Shown: positions 17,294 through 25,895, counted from the stretch's first letter. The stretch: DNA of 49,068 nucleotides from Thiohalophilus sp046483665 (GCF_046483665.1 NZ_JAWOCR010000015.1:1-49068), one strand, 5' to 3'. The notes: generated by a model not told the origin, from the letters alone. A program made the numbers and translations.

Positions 17294-20200
17294 TTATAAC
17301 CTAAAATACTCAAAAAGCTCATCTGTGAGCGGTTCATTCATCAGCCATACCACGCTCATAGGATTAGCCCCAGTATGACTTTCATAGACTAATTTCCCAC
17401 AATATATAAACGGTGCAGCAGTTTTACCTTCTAGCTTATTCTTTCGAACAAACAAGTGTACATCACCTCGATCTCGAACATGATTAACAATCCCCTCACC
17501 TTTAGAACCATTTGGGGCCGTACTATTTTGGCTTTGCCAATGAAAATGACTTTTATCGATAAAATAATCGTGATATTGATGCTCTTTCAGCTTGCCCTGT
17601 TTATTTAGTGTAACTAGTAGATATTGATCTTTAGAATCTCGGATTCTGACATGTCCTGCCTGCCATGATCCGGGGTTAAATTCATAGCCGAATAACGGCG
17701 GGATTTCTTCGCGCATGAATGAGTCGTGCAGAGCTAAGGATTGTGGATCAATAACCGTTATTAAGCGCGCGAAAGTTCGCATCTCATTACTTGCTTGTAA
17801 TATTGGATAAGCGGGGTTTCGCGCAATTAAATCGTACCGCCCACCCGGTCGCTTTTTTACATCACGTAGAAGGTATTGATCACCCCCAGCAGTATCTTGC
17901 TGCTCAATAGCGATGGTTTGGCTACTGAGACTGCCAGCCTTGTCACTGCGAATTAGCTCTAAGAGTAGATAGTCTCCATCCTTAATTGGATTTTTTGTAC
18001 CCTTCATGGAATCACCTGAGGCCCGCGCAATAAAGTGACTTGCAGGATCTAAGTGACCATAGCTAAGAGGCAAAGCAATGTATTCAATCTTCTCTGAACT
18101 GTGCTCACTAGTCCGAAAATAACCACAAGCAATCTTTAAGTCTGAAAAGAATGGTACCTGATGCTTTTCTTCTTCGGAACTTGGCAGTACATTCACATTT
18201 GATGATTCCTCATCACGCGACTCATATTGCAGAAGACGGAAATTAAGTAACTCCTGCGTCATACAAGAAATAGCCTCTACCTGCTCCGGCGGTACCTCCT
18301 GGCTAAAGCAAATACTGTCTTCTTGTTGGGTAAAAAATGCCTTAGCACCGTTGCGATTGGCTCCCGTCCATACTGCAACTGGATTTCTCTTCCAATAGGC
18401 TAACCATACTCTACTATTTTTCTCATCAAGGGTTAACACATCGCGAAACTCGTCTGGTAAATCTCTGAGTAACTGGCGTCTACGACGCAATAATTCAAAA
18501 GACTTGTTAGCCAAGTCATTGAGATTGACATTTCCAATGAACCCATCTAATTCGATGAATGCTCCCAATAAAATCATCTTAAATGACTTCGTCATTTGCG
18601 TGACTTCAACTTCACGAAAAAAGTCCTTGTATCTCTCAAAGACTACTTGTTCAACAGTATCAAGATCGCCTTCTGAGGCCACCAAGCCTAACCACTGTTC
18701 ATGCTCATGCCGTACAGTCGTAAAAGCCCCGCCTCCCATATAAAATTCAGACAAGGTGGGACGGCGATCTAGACTTTCACGAAGACCACGGTATATCTCT
18801 AATTGGGTATCGATACGGGTACTTACCAACTCACGAAGAATATCAATGGCCTTGATGTCATAGTTAACAAAACACCCCTTCGGTAAAGGAAGCTCATCCG
18901 CCTCCGCTTGGTCAACAAACTCGCGTCTTGCACTATTGTTTGATGCCAATTGAAATAAGGCTTCGGCTTTTTTAAAAAAACTAATATGGTTGCCAATAAA
19001 ATCAATCACCACTAAATGGCTTTTATCGGTCTCAGGGCTAAAACGCAGGCCTCTACCTAACTGCTGCTGAAATAATATCTTAGATTCCGTCGGCCGAAGC
19101 ATCATCACGGTATCAATCGCTGGGACATCCACTCCTTCGTTGAACAAATCAACTGAAAAGACTACGGACACCTCACCACGAGTCAGTTGTGCCAGAGCCT
19201 CATTACGTCTTATTTCTGACTCACTGTGCACCGAAACGGACGGAACATCATGCCGGTTGAAATACTCCGCCATAAAATCCGCATGTCGGCGTGAAACACA
19301 AAATGCCAGAGTACGGCTCTGATGTAATTCATGCCATTTTGTTAAGGCATGTCTCGCTCTGGCCTGGGTGGCTAATTGATTGATCAACGCTTCGGGATCA
19401 AATCGATTATTGCGCCAGGGTATTTCTTGGTAATTCACATGCTCATCGCCAATGCCATAATAATGAAACGGACAAAGCAGTTGTTTATCGATACCATCGG
19501 CCAATCCCTGACGATAGACCAGATTGTCATCACACAGATGAAGAATATCCACCTGATCCGTACGCTCTGGTGTCGCTGTTAATCCGAGCAAGAATCGCGG
19601 CTTAAAGTGCGTTAATAATTTCAGGTAAGTACGCGCTGCCGCATGGTGAAACTCATCAATAACAATATAATCAAAATGATCTTCCGAGAACTTTTCTAAA
19701 TGCCTAATCTTTCCAAGGGTTTGTACAGAGGCAAACATCATATCTACATTTACTTGGCTTTCTCGTCCCGTATAGCGCCCTACTTTAGATTCAGGGAAAA
19801 TTCTTACAAAAGTCCGTTCAGCTTGATCTAATATTTCCTCGCGATGCGCAACGAACAATATACGCTTTGAACTCATAGCTTTAGCATCAAAGGCAGATAG
19901 CCAAGTTTTACCCATCCCAGTTGCTAGTACAACTAAACCACGCTGATAACCTTGTTCGCGGGTCTGATGTAAAGCATCTAAGGCCTCAGACTGTGCATCT
20001 GTTGGAACTGGTGGTAGCTCTGGAGGGTCGACTGGCTCTGGTTTGTGAGATATTTGTGTGTTTTGATATCGTACTTGATAGCCATCAATCCACTCATGCG
20101 ATAGTGGGATAGAATTACCGATCACGAATAACCTCTTAAACTCCTTTTTTATTTCTCTAAATCGTAACTCATTTTCAATACTATCAACTCTTAAATTCCA

Positions 20201-20623
20201 TTCTAGCCCATCAGTCAATGCGGTTTTACTTATATTACTAGAGCCAACGAAAGCGCTACCACTTTCAGCCGCAGCTTCATCCTGCGCAATAAAAATATAA
20301 GCTTTCATGTGAAAACTCTGCTGTCCCTTGCTCTCAAATACCTTTACCTCTGCACCTAATTCCTGCAAAAGCATTAATTGCCGAAGTGCCTGTGGCTCTG
20401 TAACCTCGAGGTAATCACCAGTAATCAAGCGAAGTTTTGCAGGCTGTTCTCGTTTCAGTGCGTCTTCTAGCGCCTGGTAAATTAAGTTCAGCCCAGCAGT
20501 GCGTATAAAAGCAACCGCCATATCTATCTGAATAGCATGATTAATCTTATCTAGTAATTTGGGCAAGAACGGGTCATCTGCTCCAGCACAAAGATATTTT
20601 TTGTCATTTGGAGATGCAGTCAT
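17294..20623 (-). CDS. PLD nuclease - SF2 helicase - S24 (UmuD-like) - DUF3427 fusion protein
   Basis: The frame is open to 20695. I prefer ATG 20623, just past the HIT stop (ATG 20635, overlapping the stop, is the alternative); numbering is from 20623 (1109 aa). Residues about 15-170 are a phospholipase-D-like nuclease (FHMKAYIF with H105/K107, then GSSN). Residues 205-555 are an SF2 helicase: Walker A ATGMGKT (234-240), DEFH (323-326), TATPERT, motif VI QQQLGRGLR. After a helical region, 825-960 resembles UmuD: PFFSDLKIACGYF with C833-G834, ARASGDSM with S872, VKKRPGG with K923, and ARNPAYPIL. The C-terminal 120 residues match the DUF3427 end (FNPGSWQAGHVRI, VHLFVRK). It is probably a DNA-targeting defence or repair enzyme. 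Codon use is A+T-rich, suggesting transfer. Confidence 0.85.
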   Translation of the reverse strand: MTASPNDKKYLCAGADDPFLPKLLDKINHAIQIDMAVAFIRTAGLNLIYQALEDALKREQPAKLRLITGDYLEVTEPQALRQLMLLQELGAEVKVFESKGQQSFHMKAYIFIAQDEAAAESGSAFVGSSNISKTALTDGLEWNLRVDSIENELRFREIKKEFKRLFVIGNSIPLSHEWIDGYQVRYQNTQISHKPEPVDPPELPPVPTDAQSEALDALHQTREQGYQRGLVVLATGMGKTWLSAFDAKAMSSKRILFVAHREEILDQAERTFVRIFPESKVGRYTGRESQVNVDMMFASVQTLGKIRHLEKFSEDHFDYIVIDEFHHAAARTYLKLLTHFKPRFLLGLTATPERTDQVDILHLCDDNLVYRQGLADGIDKQLLCPFHYYGIGDEHVNYQEIPWRNNRFDPEALINQLATQARARHALTKWHELHQSRTLAFCVSRRHADFMAEYFNRHDVPSVSVHSESEIRRNEALAQLTRGEVSVVFSVDLFNEGVDVPAIDTVMMLRPTESKILFQQQLGRGLRFSPETDKSHLVVIDFIGNHISFFKKAEALFQLASNNSARREFVDQAEADELPLPKGCFVNYDIKAIDILRELVSTRIDTQLEIYRGLRESLDRRPTLSEFYMGGGAFTTVRHEHEQWLGLVASEGDLDTVEQVVFERYKDFFREVEVTQMTKSFKMILLGAFIELDGFIGNVNLNDLANKSFELLRRRRQLLRDLPDEFRDVLTLDEKNSRVWLAYWKRNPVAVWTGANRNGAKAFFTQQEDSICFSQEVPPEQVEAISCMTQELLNFRLLQYESRDEESSNVNVLPSSEEEKHQVPFFSDLKIACGYFRTSEHSSEKIEYIALPLSYGHLDPASHFIARASGDSMKGTKNPIKDGDYLLLELIRSDKAGSLSSQTIAIEQQDTAGGDQYLLRDVKKRPGGRYDLIARNPAYPILQASNEMRTFARLITVIDPQSLALHDSFMREEIPPLFGYEFNPGSWQAGHVRIRDSKDQYLLVTLNKQGKLKEHQYHDYFIDKSHFHWQSQNSTAPNGSKGEGIVNHVRDRGDVHLFVRKNKLEGKTAAPFIYCGKLVYESHTGANPMSVVWLMNEPLTDELFEYFRL

Positions 20624-20627
20624 ACTT

Positions 20628-21023
20628 TCAATCATCCCAATATTTTGCTTTTTCAGGAATAATCCAACGGACTCCACCTCTTGGGTCATCGACATCGTAT
20701 TTATAACGGGGAATCAAATGGATATGCAGATGAGGAATAGTTTGCCCTGCTGTTGGACTGTCGTTAATTCCAATATTATAGCCGTCCGGGCGGAACTCTT
20801 TATCCAATTCTAGTTTTGCCATATCAATGAGAGATAAAAGAGCCTCTCTTTCATGGGGAGAGGCATCGAAAAACGAAGATGAGTGACGTTTAGGAATGAT
20901 GAGCGTATGTCCATTGCTGATGGGGTAACCATCATGGATAGTGATAGCATGATCATTCTGCATGATTATGCGCCCCGCGCTATCTAAATCTACAATATTA
21001 CAGAATGGGCAGTTTTTATTCAT
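20628..21023 (-). CDS. HIT family nucleotide hydrolase/transferase
   Basis: Start ATG 21023 (MNKNCPFCNI) is chosen because the upstream frame to 21086 would add a non-homologous tail from a TTG. The 131-residue protein has the N-terminal zinc-type CPFC pair (C5, C8), the HIT beta-sheet (GHTLIIPKRHSSSF), and the catalytic histidine triad PHLHIHLIPR (H98, H100, H102), where the middle His is the expected nucleophile. HIT enzymes hydrolyse nucleotidyl bonds (AMP-lysine, Ap4A, adenylated DNA in aprataxin). It directly precedes the helicase gene with no gap and shares its A+T-rich composition, so the two are likely one operon and functional pair. Confidence 0.93.
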   Translation of the reverse strand: MNKNCPFCNIVDLDSAGRIIMQNDHAITIHDGYPISNGHTLIIPKRHSSSFFDASPHEREALLSLIDMAKLELDKEFRPDGYNIGINDSPTAGQTIPHLHIHLIPRYKYDVDDPRGGVRWIIPEKAKYWDD

Positions 21024-21165
21024 TTTGCGTTTAATGAGCTTTAGAGTTACTTGCGTAGAATGATAATGATTCGTCTTTTTTACCAAACCCTTTTATGTAG
21101 ACCAACAATAAAATTAGGTATACTGTCCTGATTTCATCGATGCAGCATAATTTCGATCAACTCGA

Positions 21166-21591
21166 TCATATAACCTCCTGTAAAACCTTCCAAGCGACAT
21201 CCCAAGCAATCCGCTCCTGTTCCAGGCGGACATTCTGTCCCCAGCTATTGCGTTTAATAGCTTGATATACTCTCTGCTCAGAATCAGTCAATTTATGTAA
21301 TGTTTCTGCACTATGTTGATTCCTTTCCTCTACCCACATATCCCGATAGCCGTGTAGAGTCTCTTCATCCATTAATACGGATTTAAGATTGGGAAGATAA
21401 TTTCTGGCACGATTGAGAATCGCAAAACCATGCGTATCCAAATCGCCCCAATATATACAGTGAGCCTTAGTGACCCAAGGCAAATGACCTAGCACATCAA
21501 CACCATATCCTAATTGCATAATAACGACTGACCCCGGCAGATCACCGAAAAAATTTAAGGGGTCAAAGCCCTTTAAATACCTGCCGACGTT
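21166..21591 (-). pseudogene. C-terminal remnant of a Wadjet JetD-like protein (DUF2220/toprim)
   Basis: From a TAG at 21592-21594 down to 21166 one frame reads GFDPLNFFGDLPGSVVI, GYGVDVLGHLPWV, IYWGDLDTHGFAILNRAR, LMDEETLHGYRDMW, and NVRLEQERIAWDVAW. The YWGD[IL]DTHGFAIL acidic block and the LMDxxTL and RLEQERI motifs are hallmarks of the JetD C-terminal, TopoVI-toprim-like nuclease domain. Full JetD is ~380-400 residues. Here only ~140 remain, and no jetA/B/C genes exist nearby. ATG 21519 would start a 117-residue peptide lacking the upstream part. It is best read as a fossil of an anti-plasmid condensin system. Confidence 0.75.
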
Positions 21592-21594
21592 CTA

Positions 21595-22285
21595 GCCAAC
21601 CTCGCAAACCTAATCAAGAGGTCTGGGACATATAAGTACCATTATCATTCAACCTGATCTTTATCCTGCACAACACTACTCTCCGCGATGAGCTTATGGT
21701 CAAACACTTCACATGTTTGAGCTACCAGTAGTCTGTCGTTCGGGGGCACTGCCGAGTCGTCTGACACTATTTATTATTCAACCGTGCTATCCAGCCTAAC
21801 CCAGATTTACCTGCATGAATATGAGGGACAACCCTTAGCCGAAATGAGTCCTTCTGGCTATTTCGGCAGGGAAGAGTGACGCAGAGAAATAGCCCCCAGT
21901 CGGCAGATATCAGCCGCAGCTGAACGGCTTGATCAGTCGGGCTGAAGGCTGAGCCTGCCTGAATCTGAAAATCGCGCCTGCAAGGCCCTCCCACAATGTC
22001 CTTCGGACAGGGTCGAGGGGCGAGTTACGAGGGACGAGGAACAAAGTGTTTTGCCAGGGCTGTTTTTGATCCCCTCCCCCTGACCCCAGTCGCTCGCAAG
22101 CGGGCTTCCCAGCCCGCTCGCGACATTAGCACTTCCCTGTACGTCATCCATGAGAGAGGTAGATGGAAGCGCTGGGGAGATTGCCACGCTTTGCTCGTAA
22201 TGACAGCCTTGCCCGGCTGCCTGCCTGGCGAGTCTTTCACTTGCTTTTCATGAGCCTCCCCACTATTTTAGGATAATGACTTTTC
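21595..22285. repeat. Gene-free region with two REP-like elements
   Basis: No gene was recognised between the JetD remnant and the Fic operator. At about 21967-21997 the minus strand carries a GTGGGAGGGCCTTGCAGGC-type REP. At 22178-22206 is a fragment GATTGCCACGCTTTGCTCGT ending in AATGAC, related to the larger element at 25777-25895. The rest, including 21620-21900, holds small open frames of implausible composition. It may represent further decayed JetD or island sequence. Confidence 0.5.
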
Positions 22286-22312
22286 TTAAAATAAGCAGAA
22301 ATCTTATTTTAA
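22286..22312. promoter_or_regulatory. Palindromic operator in front of fic
   Basis: A perfect 10-bp inverted repeat, TTAAAATAAG and CTTATTTTAA, is separated by 7 bases and centred 30 bases upstream of the fic start codon. Its A+T-richness contrasts with the GC-rich flanks. The Fic protein has a C-terminal winged-helix segment, so autoregulation at this site is the simplest reading. Binding itself is inferred. Confidence 0.65.
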
Positions 22313-22328
22313 CTTCGGAACCGGTCAG

Positions 22329-23495
22329 ATGAAGCGGGAACTCCAGGGACATTACGTGCCGATCACGACCCCGGGCGAGCAGGCACAGGCGTTTGTGCCG
22401 GCGCCCTTGCCGCCAGACCCGCCCATTGAATGGGGGCCGGCCTTGCGCGGCAAGTTTGATCAGGCGCTTCTGGCATTGGGCCGGCTGGACAGCGTCTCCA
22501 CCCTGCTGCCGGATACGGGCCTGTTTATCTATATGTACGTCCGCAAGGAAGCGGTCCTCTCCTCGATGATTGAGGGTACGCAATCTTCGCTCTCGGATCT
22601 GTTGTTGTTCGAACTGGATGAAGAACCGGGGGTGCCGCTGGACGATGTCCAGCAAGTCAGCAATTATGTTGCCGCGCTCGACCACGGCCTCAAGCGGCTG
22701 GCCGAAGGCTTTCCGATCTCGTTGCGGTTGTTCAGGGAGATCCATGAAATCCTGCTCAGCATGGGCCGGGGTAGTCACCACACGCCCGGGGACTTCCGGC
22801 GCAGTCAAAACTGGATCGGCGGCAGTCGACCGGGTAACGCGGTGTTTGTGCCGCCGCCACCTGACCAGGTGCTCGATTGCATGGGGGCGCTTGAACGCTT
22901 TTTACACGACGAGCCCGAAGCGACACCGGTGTTGCTCAAGGCCGCCCTGGCGCATGTGCAGTTTGAAACCATTCATCCGTTTCTCGATGGCAATGGCCGC
23001 CTCGGCCGGCTGTTGATAACCCTGTTGTTGTGTGAACAGAACGTCTTGCGCATGCCGATGCTTTACCTGAGCCTCTATTTCAAAACGCATCGGCAATATT
23101 ACTATGACCTGTTGAACACGGTACGCCTGACCGGTGACTGGGGGGCCTGGCTGGATTTTTTCGCCGAGGCGATCATTGTCACCGCCACCCAGGCCGTGGA
23201 CACCGCACAGCAACTGGTGGCGTTGTCCGCTGCCGATCGCGACAAGATCCAGCAACTCGGTCGTGCCGCAGCCTCGACTCTGACCGTACACAACGCGCTG
23301 ATGGGACACCCGATCACCACTGCCGGATCGCTGGTGGAGAATACCGGCCTTACCCCTGCTACGGTCAACAAGTGTCTAAAACGGCTGACAAGCCTTGGTA
23401 TTGTCCATGAACTTACCGCTCAAAAGCGCAACCGGGTTTACAGTTACGCCGGCTATATCGCGATCATGAACCAGGGCACGGAGCTGCCTGTCTAG
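22329..23495 (+). CDS. Fic family protein (AMP transferase) with C-terminal winged helix
   Basis: This 388-residue protein starts at ATG 22329. The N-terminal Fic_N region contains the inhibitory helix motif SSMIEG (S78...E82-G83), which in class II Fic proteins blocks ATP gamma-phosphate binding. The Fic core motif HPFLDGNGRLGR spans 216-227, with catalytic His216 and Asp220, and the flap includes NWIGGSRPGNAVFVPPPP (161-178). Residues about 310-375 form a winged helix (TTAGSLVENTGLTPATVNKCLKRL), suggesting DNA binding. Fic enzymes AMPylate proteins. The target is unknown. Its palindromic operator lies directly upstream. Confidence 0.95.
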   Translation: MKRELQGHYVPITTPGEQAQAFVPAPLPPDPPIEWGPALRGKFDQALLALGRLDSVSTLLPDTGLFIYMYVRKEAVLSSMIEGTQSSLSDLLLFELDEEPGVPLDDVQQVSNYVAALDHGLKRLAEGFPISLRLFREIHEILLSMGRGSHHTPGDFRRSQNWIGGSRPGNAVFVPPPPDQVLDCMGALERFLHDEPEATPVLLKAALAHVQFETIHPFLDGNGRLGRLLITLLLCEQNVLRMPMLYLSLYFKTHRQYYYDLLNTVRLTGDWGAWLDFFAEAIIVTATQAVDTAQQLVALSAADRDKIQQLGRAAASTLTVHNALMGHPITTAGSLVENTGLTPATVNKCLKRLTSLGIVHELTAQKRNRVYSYAGYIAIMNQGTELPV

Positions 23496-23693
23496 CCCCT
23501 TGAATGATCTCGCCTTGCTGATCAATGGCGCCTGGTTTTCCGCTGGACGGAAGACGGCGCTTGAGCACGGCCAGGCAATTCGCAAGGCGGTGAAAACCCG
23601 GGCGGCCTGATTTTCGTACAACCACCAGGCCTTATTATTAGCTCTGAATTTCCTCCCGACCACTACAGTCAGTGTCCCCTCGGGCAGATGCGA
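23496..23693. other. Intergenic region, possible coding remnant
   Basis: Around 23502-23609 a plus-strand frame without a start reads ALLINGAWFSAGR...ALEHGQAIRKAVKTRAA then stop. This looks protein-like (amphipathic helices) and could be the tail of a decayed gene. No family could be named. The remainder leads into the heptamer array. Confidence 0.25.
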
Positions 23694-23790
23694 AGACTGA
23701 GCACTGAGCACTGAGTTCTGAGCACTGAGCACTCAGAACTCAGAACTCAGAACTCAGTACTCAGTACTCAGTACTCAGTACTCAGTACTT
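23694..23790. repeat. Heptanucleotide repeat array 1 (GNNCTNA units)
   Basis: About thirteen consecutive 7-base units of the form GNNCTNA run from 23694: GCACTGA, GTTCTGA, GCACTCA, then GAACTCA three times and GTACTCA repeatedly. The last units overlap the 3' end of the M48 protease gene and supply its final codons and TGA stop. Two related arrays lie at 26602 and 28546. Confidence 0.9.
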
Positions 23791-25733
23791 TTAACTAACA
23801 ATGGCATCGGGCTGTCCAGGCAGCTGGCGAGGGTGCGCAGCAGTTCCTGGGCGGGGACGGTGGTGTTGCCGTCGAACAGGATACAGACGGCGCAGGCCTT
23901 GAGCAGGCGGGGCTTGGCCAGGGGTTTGAGTTGTTCGAGGGTGTCGAGCGCGTTGTTGAGTGTGTTGAGATCGAGCGCGTCGCGTGGCAGGAGGGTGAGT
24001 TCGGTCATACCCGCTTCGGCCGCGCCGACATCGAAGGCCTGTGCGGCCTGTTGCGCGTCGGGGTATTCGGTATGCGCCACCAGCGAGAGTATCACCTGCA
24101 GTTGTTCTTTAACCTGTATCAATTTGCCGTATCTGGCCCTGGCGGGTTTGCGCAGGCCGAAGTGTTGATCGAGTTGTCGTATCACCAGCCGCTGCAGGAT
24201 CCACTCCTTGAGATCGACGCGGCTGTCCGCAGCGATCAGGGCCTGCACCACCCCCCGAAAACGACGGTACTGCTCATCCGATAACCCTTCCAGTGCCGGC
24301 AGAGCCAGTTCGATCAACGGCAGGCGCACTGCTTCGGGCAGATCCCGGCGCTGCGGCGCGAGGGCCTGGCATACCTGGACTACCTGCGGATCGGCCTGTT
24401 GTTCCAGCAGACGTTGTTGTTCACGTTCCACTTCGGGACGGGGATCGAGTAACAGCACGTAGATCACCGCGCGGGCACCGAAGGGTTCGGCGGCGGCTTC
24501 GCGCAGTTCGCGCGGGATGCTATCGAGGATTGCCCGCGCGGCCTCGACCTGTTGCTCGTCGAAGTTACCGACCTGGTCCACCATCTTGCCGGCGCTGAGG
24601 ACACCGGCGGCGACCACGGCGCCGACGATATCCAGTGACGGTTTGGGGGCTGCTTCGGGTGCTGCTTCGGAAGCTGGCTCAGTATCGGCGGCGGTGGATT
24701 GTTTAACCGGCGCGACGAATGCGCCGTCCCAGGCGGGATCCAGACGCTTGATCCGATCCGGCAACGGCGGGTGGGTGGAAAACAGCGACTGCATGAAGCC
24801 TTTAACCCCCCTGGCCAGGTAGGCATGGCTGTACTCGGGGGCGGCTGCGCTTTGCAGCAGTGAACCGTGCAGACCCCCGCCGATTTTTTTCAGTGCCCCG
24901 GCGATGCCCTGGTTGTTGCGGGTAAACTGCACGGCCGAGGCATCGGCCAGATATTCGCGCTGGCGACTGACCATGGCCTTGATCCACTGGCCGAAGAAGT
25001 GGCCCACGTAACCGATTACCAGCAGGCTGACCCCCAGACCGATGATCGCCACCACCAGTCCGCCGGCTTGCCGGTTACGTGAGGCGCGGACAAAGTATGA
25101 GGAGCGCAACAAAAAGTAGCCGATCAGCGCCAGCAACAAAATGCCGTGCAGCACGCCGATCAGGCGAATGTTCATGCGCATGTCGCCGTTGAAGATGTGA
25201 CTGAACTCGTGGGCAATGACCCCCTGCAGCTCGTCCCGGTTCAGGGTTTCCATGGCACCGCGGGTGATGCCGATCACCGCGTTGTTGGGACTGGAGCCGG
25301 CGGCGAACGCGTTGATGCCTTCTTCTTCCAGCAGATAGACGCGGGGCACCGGCATACCGGCGGCAATGGCCATCTCTTCCACTACGTTGAGCAAACGGCG
25401 TTCGTCGGGATCGCGACTGTCGGGACTGAGCGCGCGTCCGCCGAGCATCTCGGCCACCTTGTGACCGCCACCGGAGAGCGACATTGTTTTATAGGCACTG
25501 CCGACAAATACCAGCGCGATGATCACCGCCGCCACGCCGAGGAAAACATCCCACTGAAACTGCTGCGCGAGCAGTTCAGGGGAGAGGGTGAATACCCCGG
25601 CCTGGTTATAGGCGAGGGCAGCCAGCACCAGCAGATTGGTCAGCAGGATCAGCCCGGCCACCGCCAGCATAAACAGTACAACCAGCCAGCCTGTCTGGCG
25701 CCGGGCCCGATCCTGTGCTGCAAAAAAGTCCAT
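23775..25733 (-). CDS. M48 family membrane metalloprotease
   Basis: This 652-residue protein has two N-terminal membrane segments (about 17-42 and 62-82), then the M48 catalytic domain: GGRALSPDSRDPDERRLLNVVEEMA, the zinc site HEFSH (175-179) in VIAHEFSHIFNGDMR, two further hydrophobic segments (about 190-208, 225-250), and the third-ligand region REYLADASAVQFTRNN. It resembles HtpX-type proteases of membrane quality control. A long C-terminal cytoplasmic extension (~320 residues) after DRIKRLDPAWDGAF is unlike HtpX (~290 aa). LemA lies just upstream on the same strand, a recurrent pairing. The last residues (KSTEY) are encoded by the heptamer repeat. Confidence 0.93.
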   Translation of the reverse strand: MDFFAAQDRARRQTGWLVVLFMLAVAGLILLTNLLVLAALAYNQAGVFTLSPELLAQQFQWDVFLGVAAVIIALVFVGSAYKTMSLSGGGHKVAEMLGGRALSPDSRDPDERRLLNVVEEMAIAAGMPVPRVYLLEEEGINAFAAGSSPNNAVIGITRGAMETLNRDELQGVIAHEFSHIFNGDMRMNIRLIGVLHGILLLALIGYFLLRSSYFVRASRNRQAGGLVVAIIGLGVSLLVIGYVGHFFGQWIKAMVSRQREYLADASAVQFTRNNQGIAGALKKIGGGLHGSLLQSAAAPEYSHAYLARGVKGFMQSLFSTHPPLPDRIKRLDPAWDGAFVAPVKQSTAADTEPASEAAPEAAPKPSLDIVGAVVAAGVLSAGKMVDQVGNFDEQQVEAARAILDSIPRELREAAAEPFGARAVIYVLLLDPRPEVEREQQRLLEQQADPQVVQVCQALAPQRRDLPEAVRLPLIELALPALEGLSDEQYRRFRGVVQALIAADSRVDLKEWILQRLVIRQLDQHFGLRKPARARYGKLIQVKEQLQVILSLVAHTEYPDAQQAAQAFDVGAAEAGMTELTLLPRDALDLNTLNNALDTLEQLKPLAKPRLLKACAVCILFDGNTTVPAQELLRTLASCLDSPMPLLVKSTEY

Positions 25734-25776
25734 GGCCTATCTGAATGTTCCGAACGTCCGATCGCTTTGTGCAAAA

Positions 25777-25895
25777 GATTGCTTCGCTTTGCTCGGCTTT
25801 GGCGTCCTGCGTCGCTCTACCACCTGCGTCCATGCGGGCCTCGCAACGACCGGAAACAGGGGGGTCATTGCGAGGAACAACGTGACGAAGCAATC
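25777..25895. repeat. Palindromic extragenic repeat between M48 and lemA genes
   Basis: GATTGCTTCG (25777-25786) pairs with CGAAGCAATC (25886-25895), and GTCATTGCGAGGAAC lies inside the right half. This is the common 'cgtgacgaagcaatc' type of dispersed extragenic element. It fills most of the 206-base gap between the protease and lemA. A related fragment is at 22178-22206. Confidence 0.75.

Noticed and set aside
21030..21160. SOS (LexA) box upstream of the HIT-helicase operon, expected if the UmuD-like domain is SOS-linked
   Set aside because: Only a half-site like TACTGT (about 21120) was seen. No full CTGT-N8-ACAG palindrome is present.
23376..23732. 118-codon minus-strand frame between fic and the M48 gene
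   Set aside because: Its start lies in the heptamer repeats and its end is antisense to fic. Composition is unconvincing.
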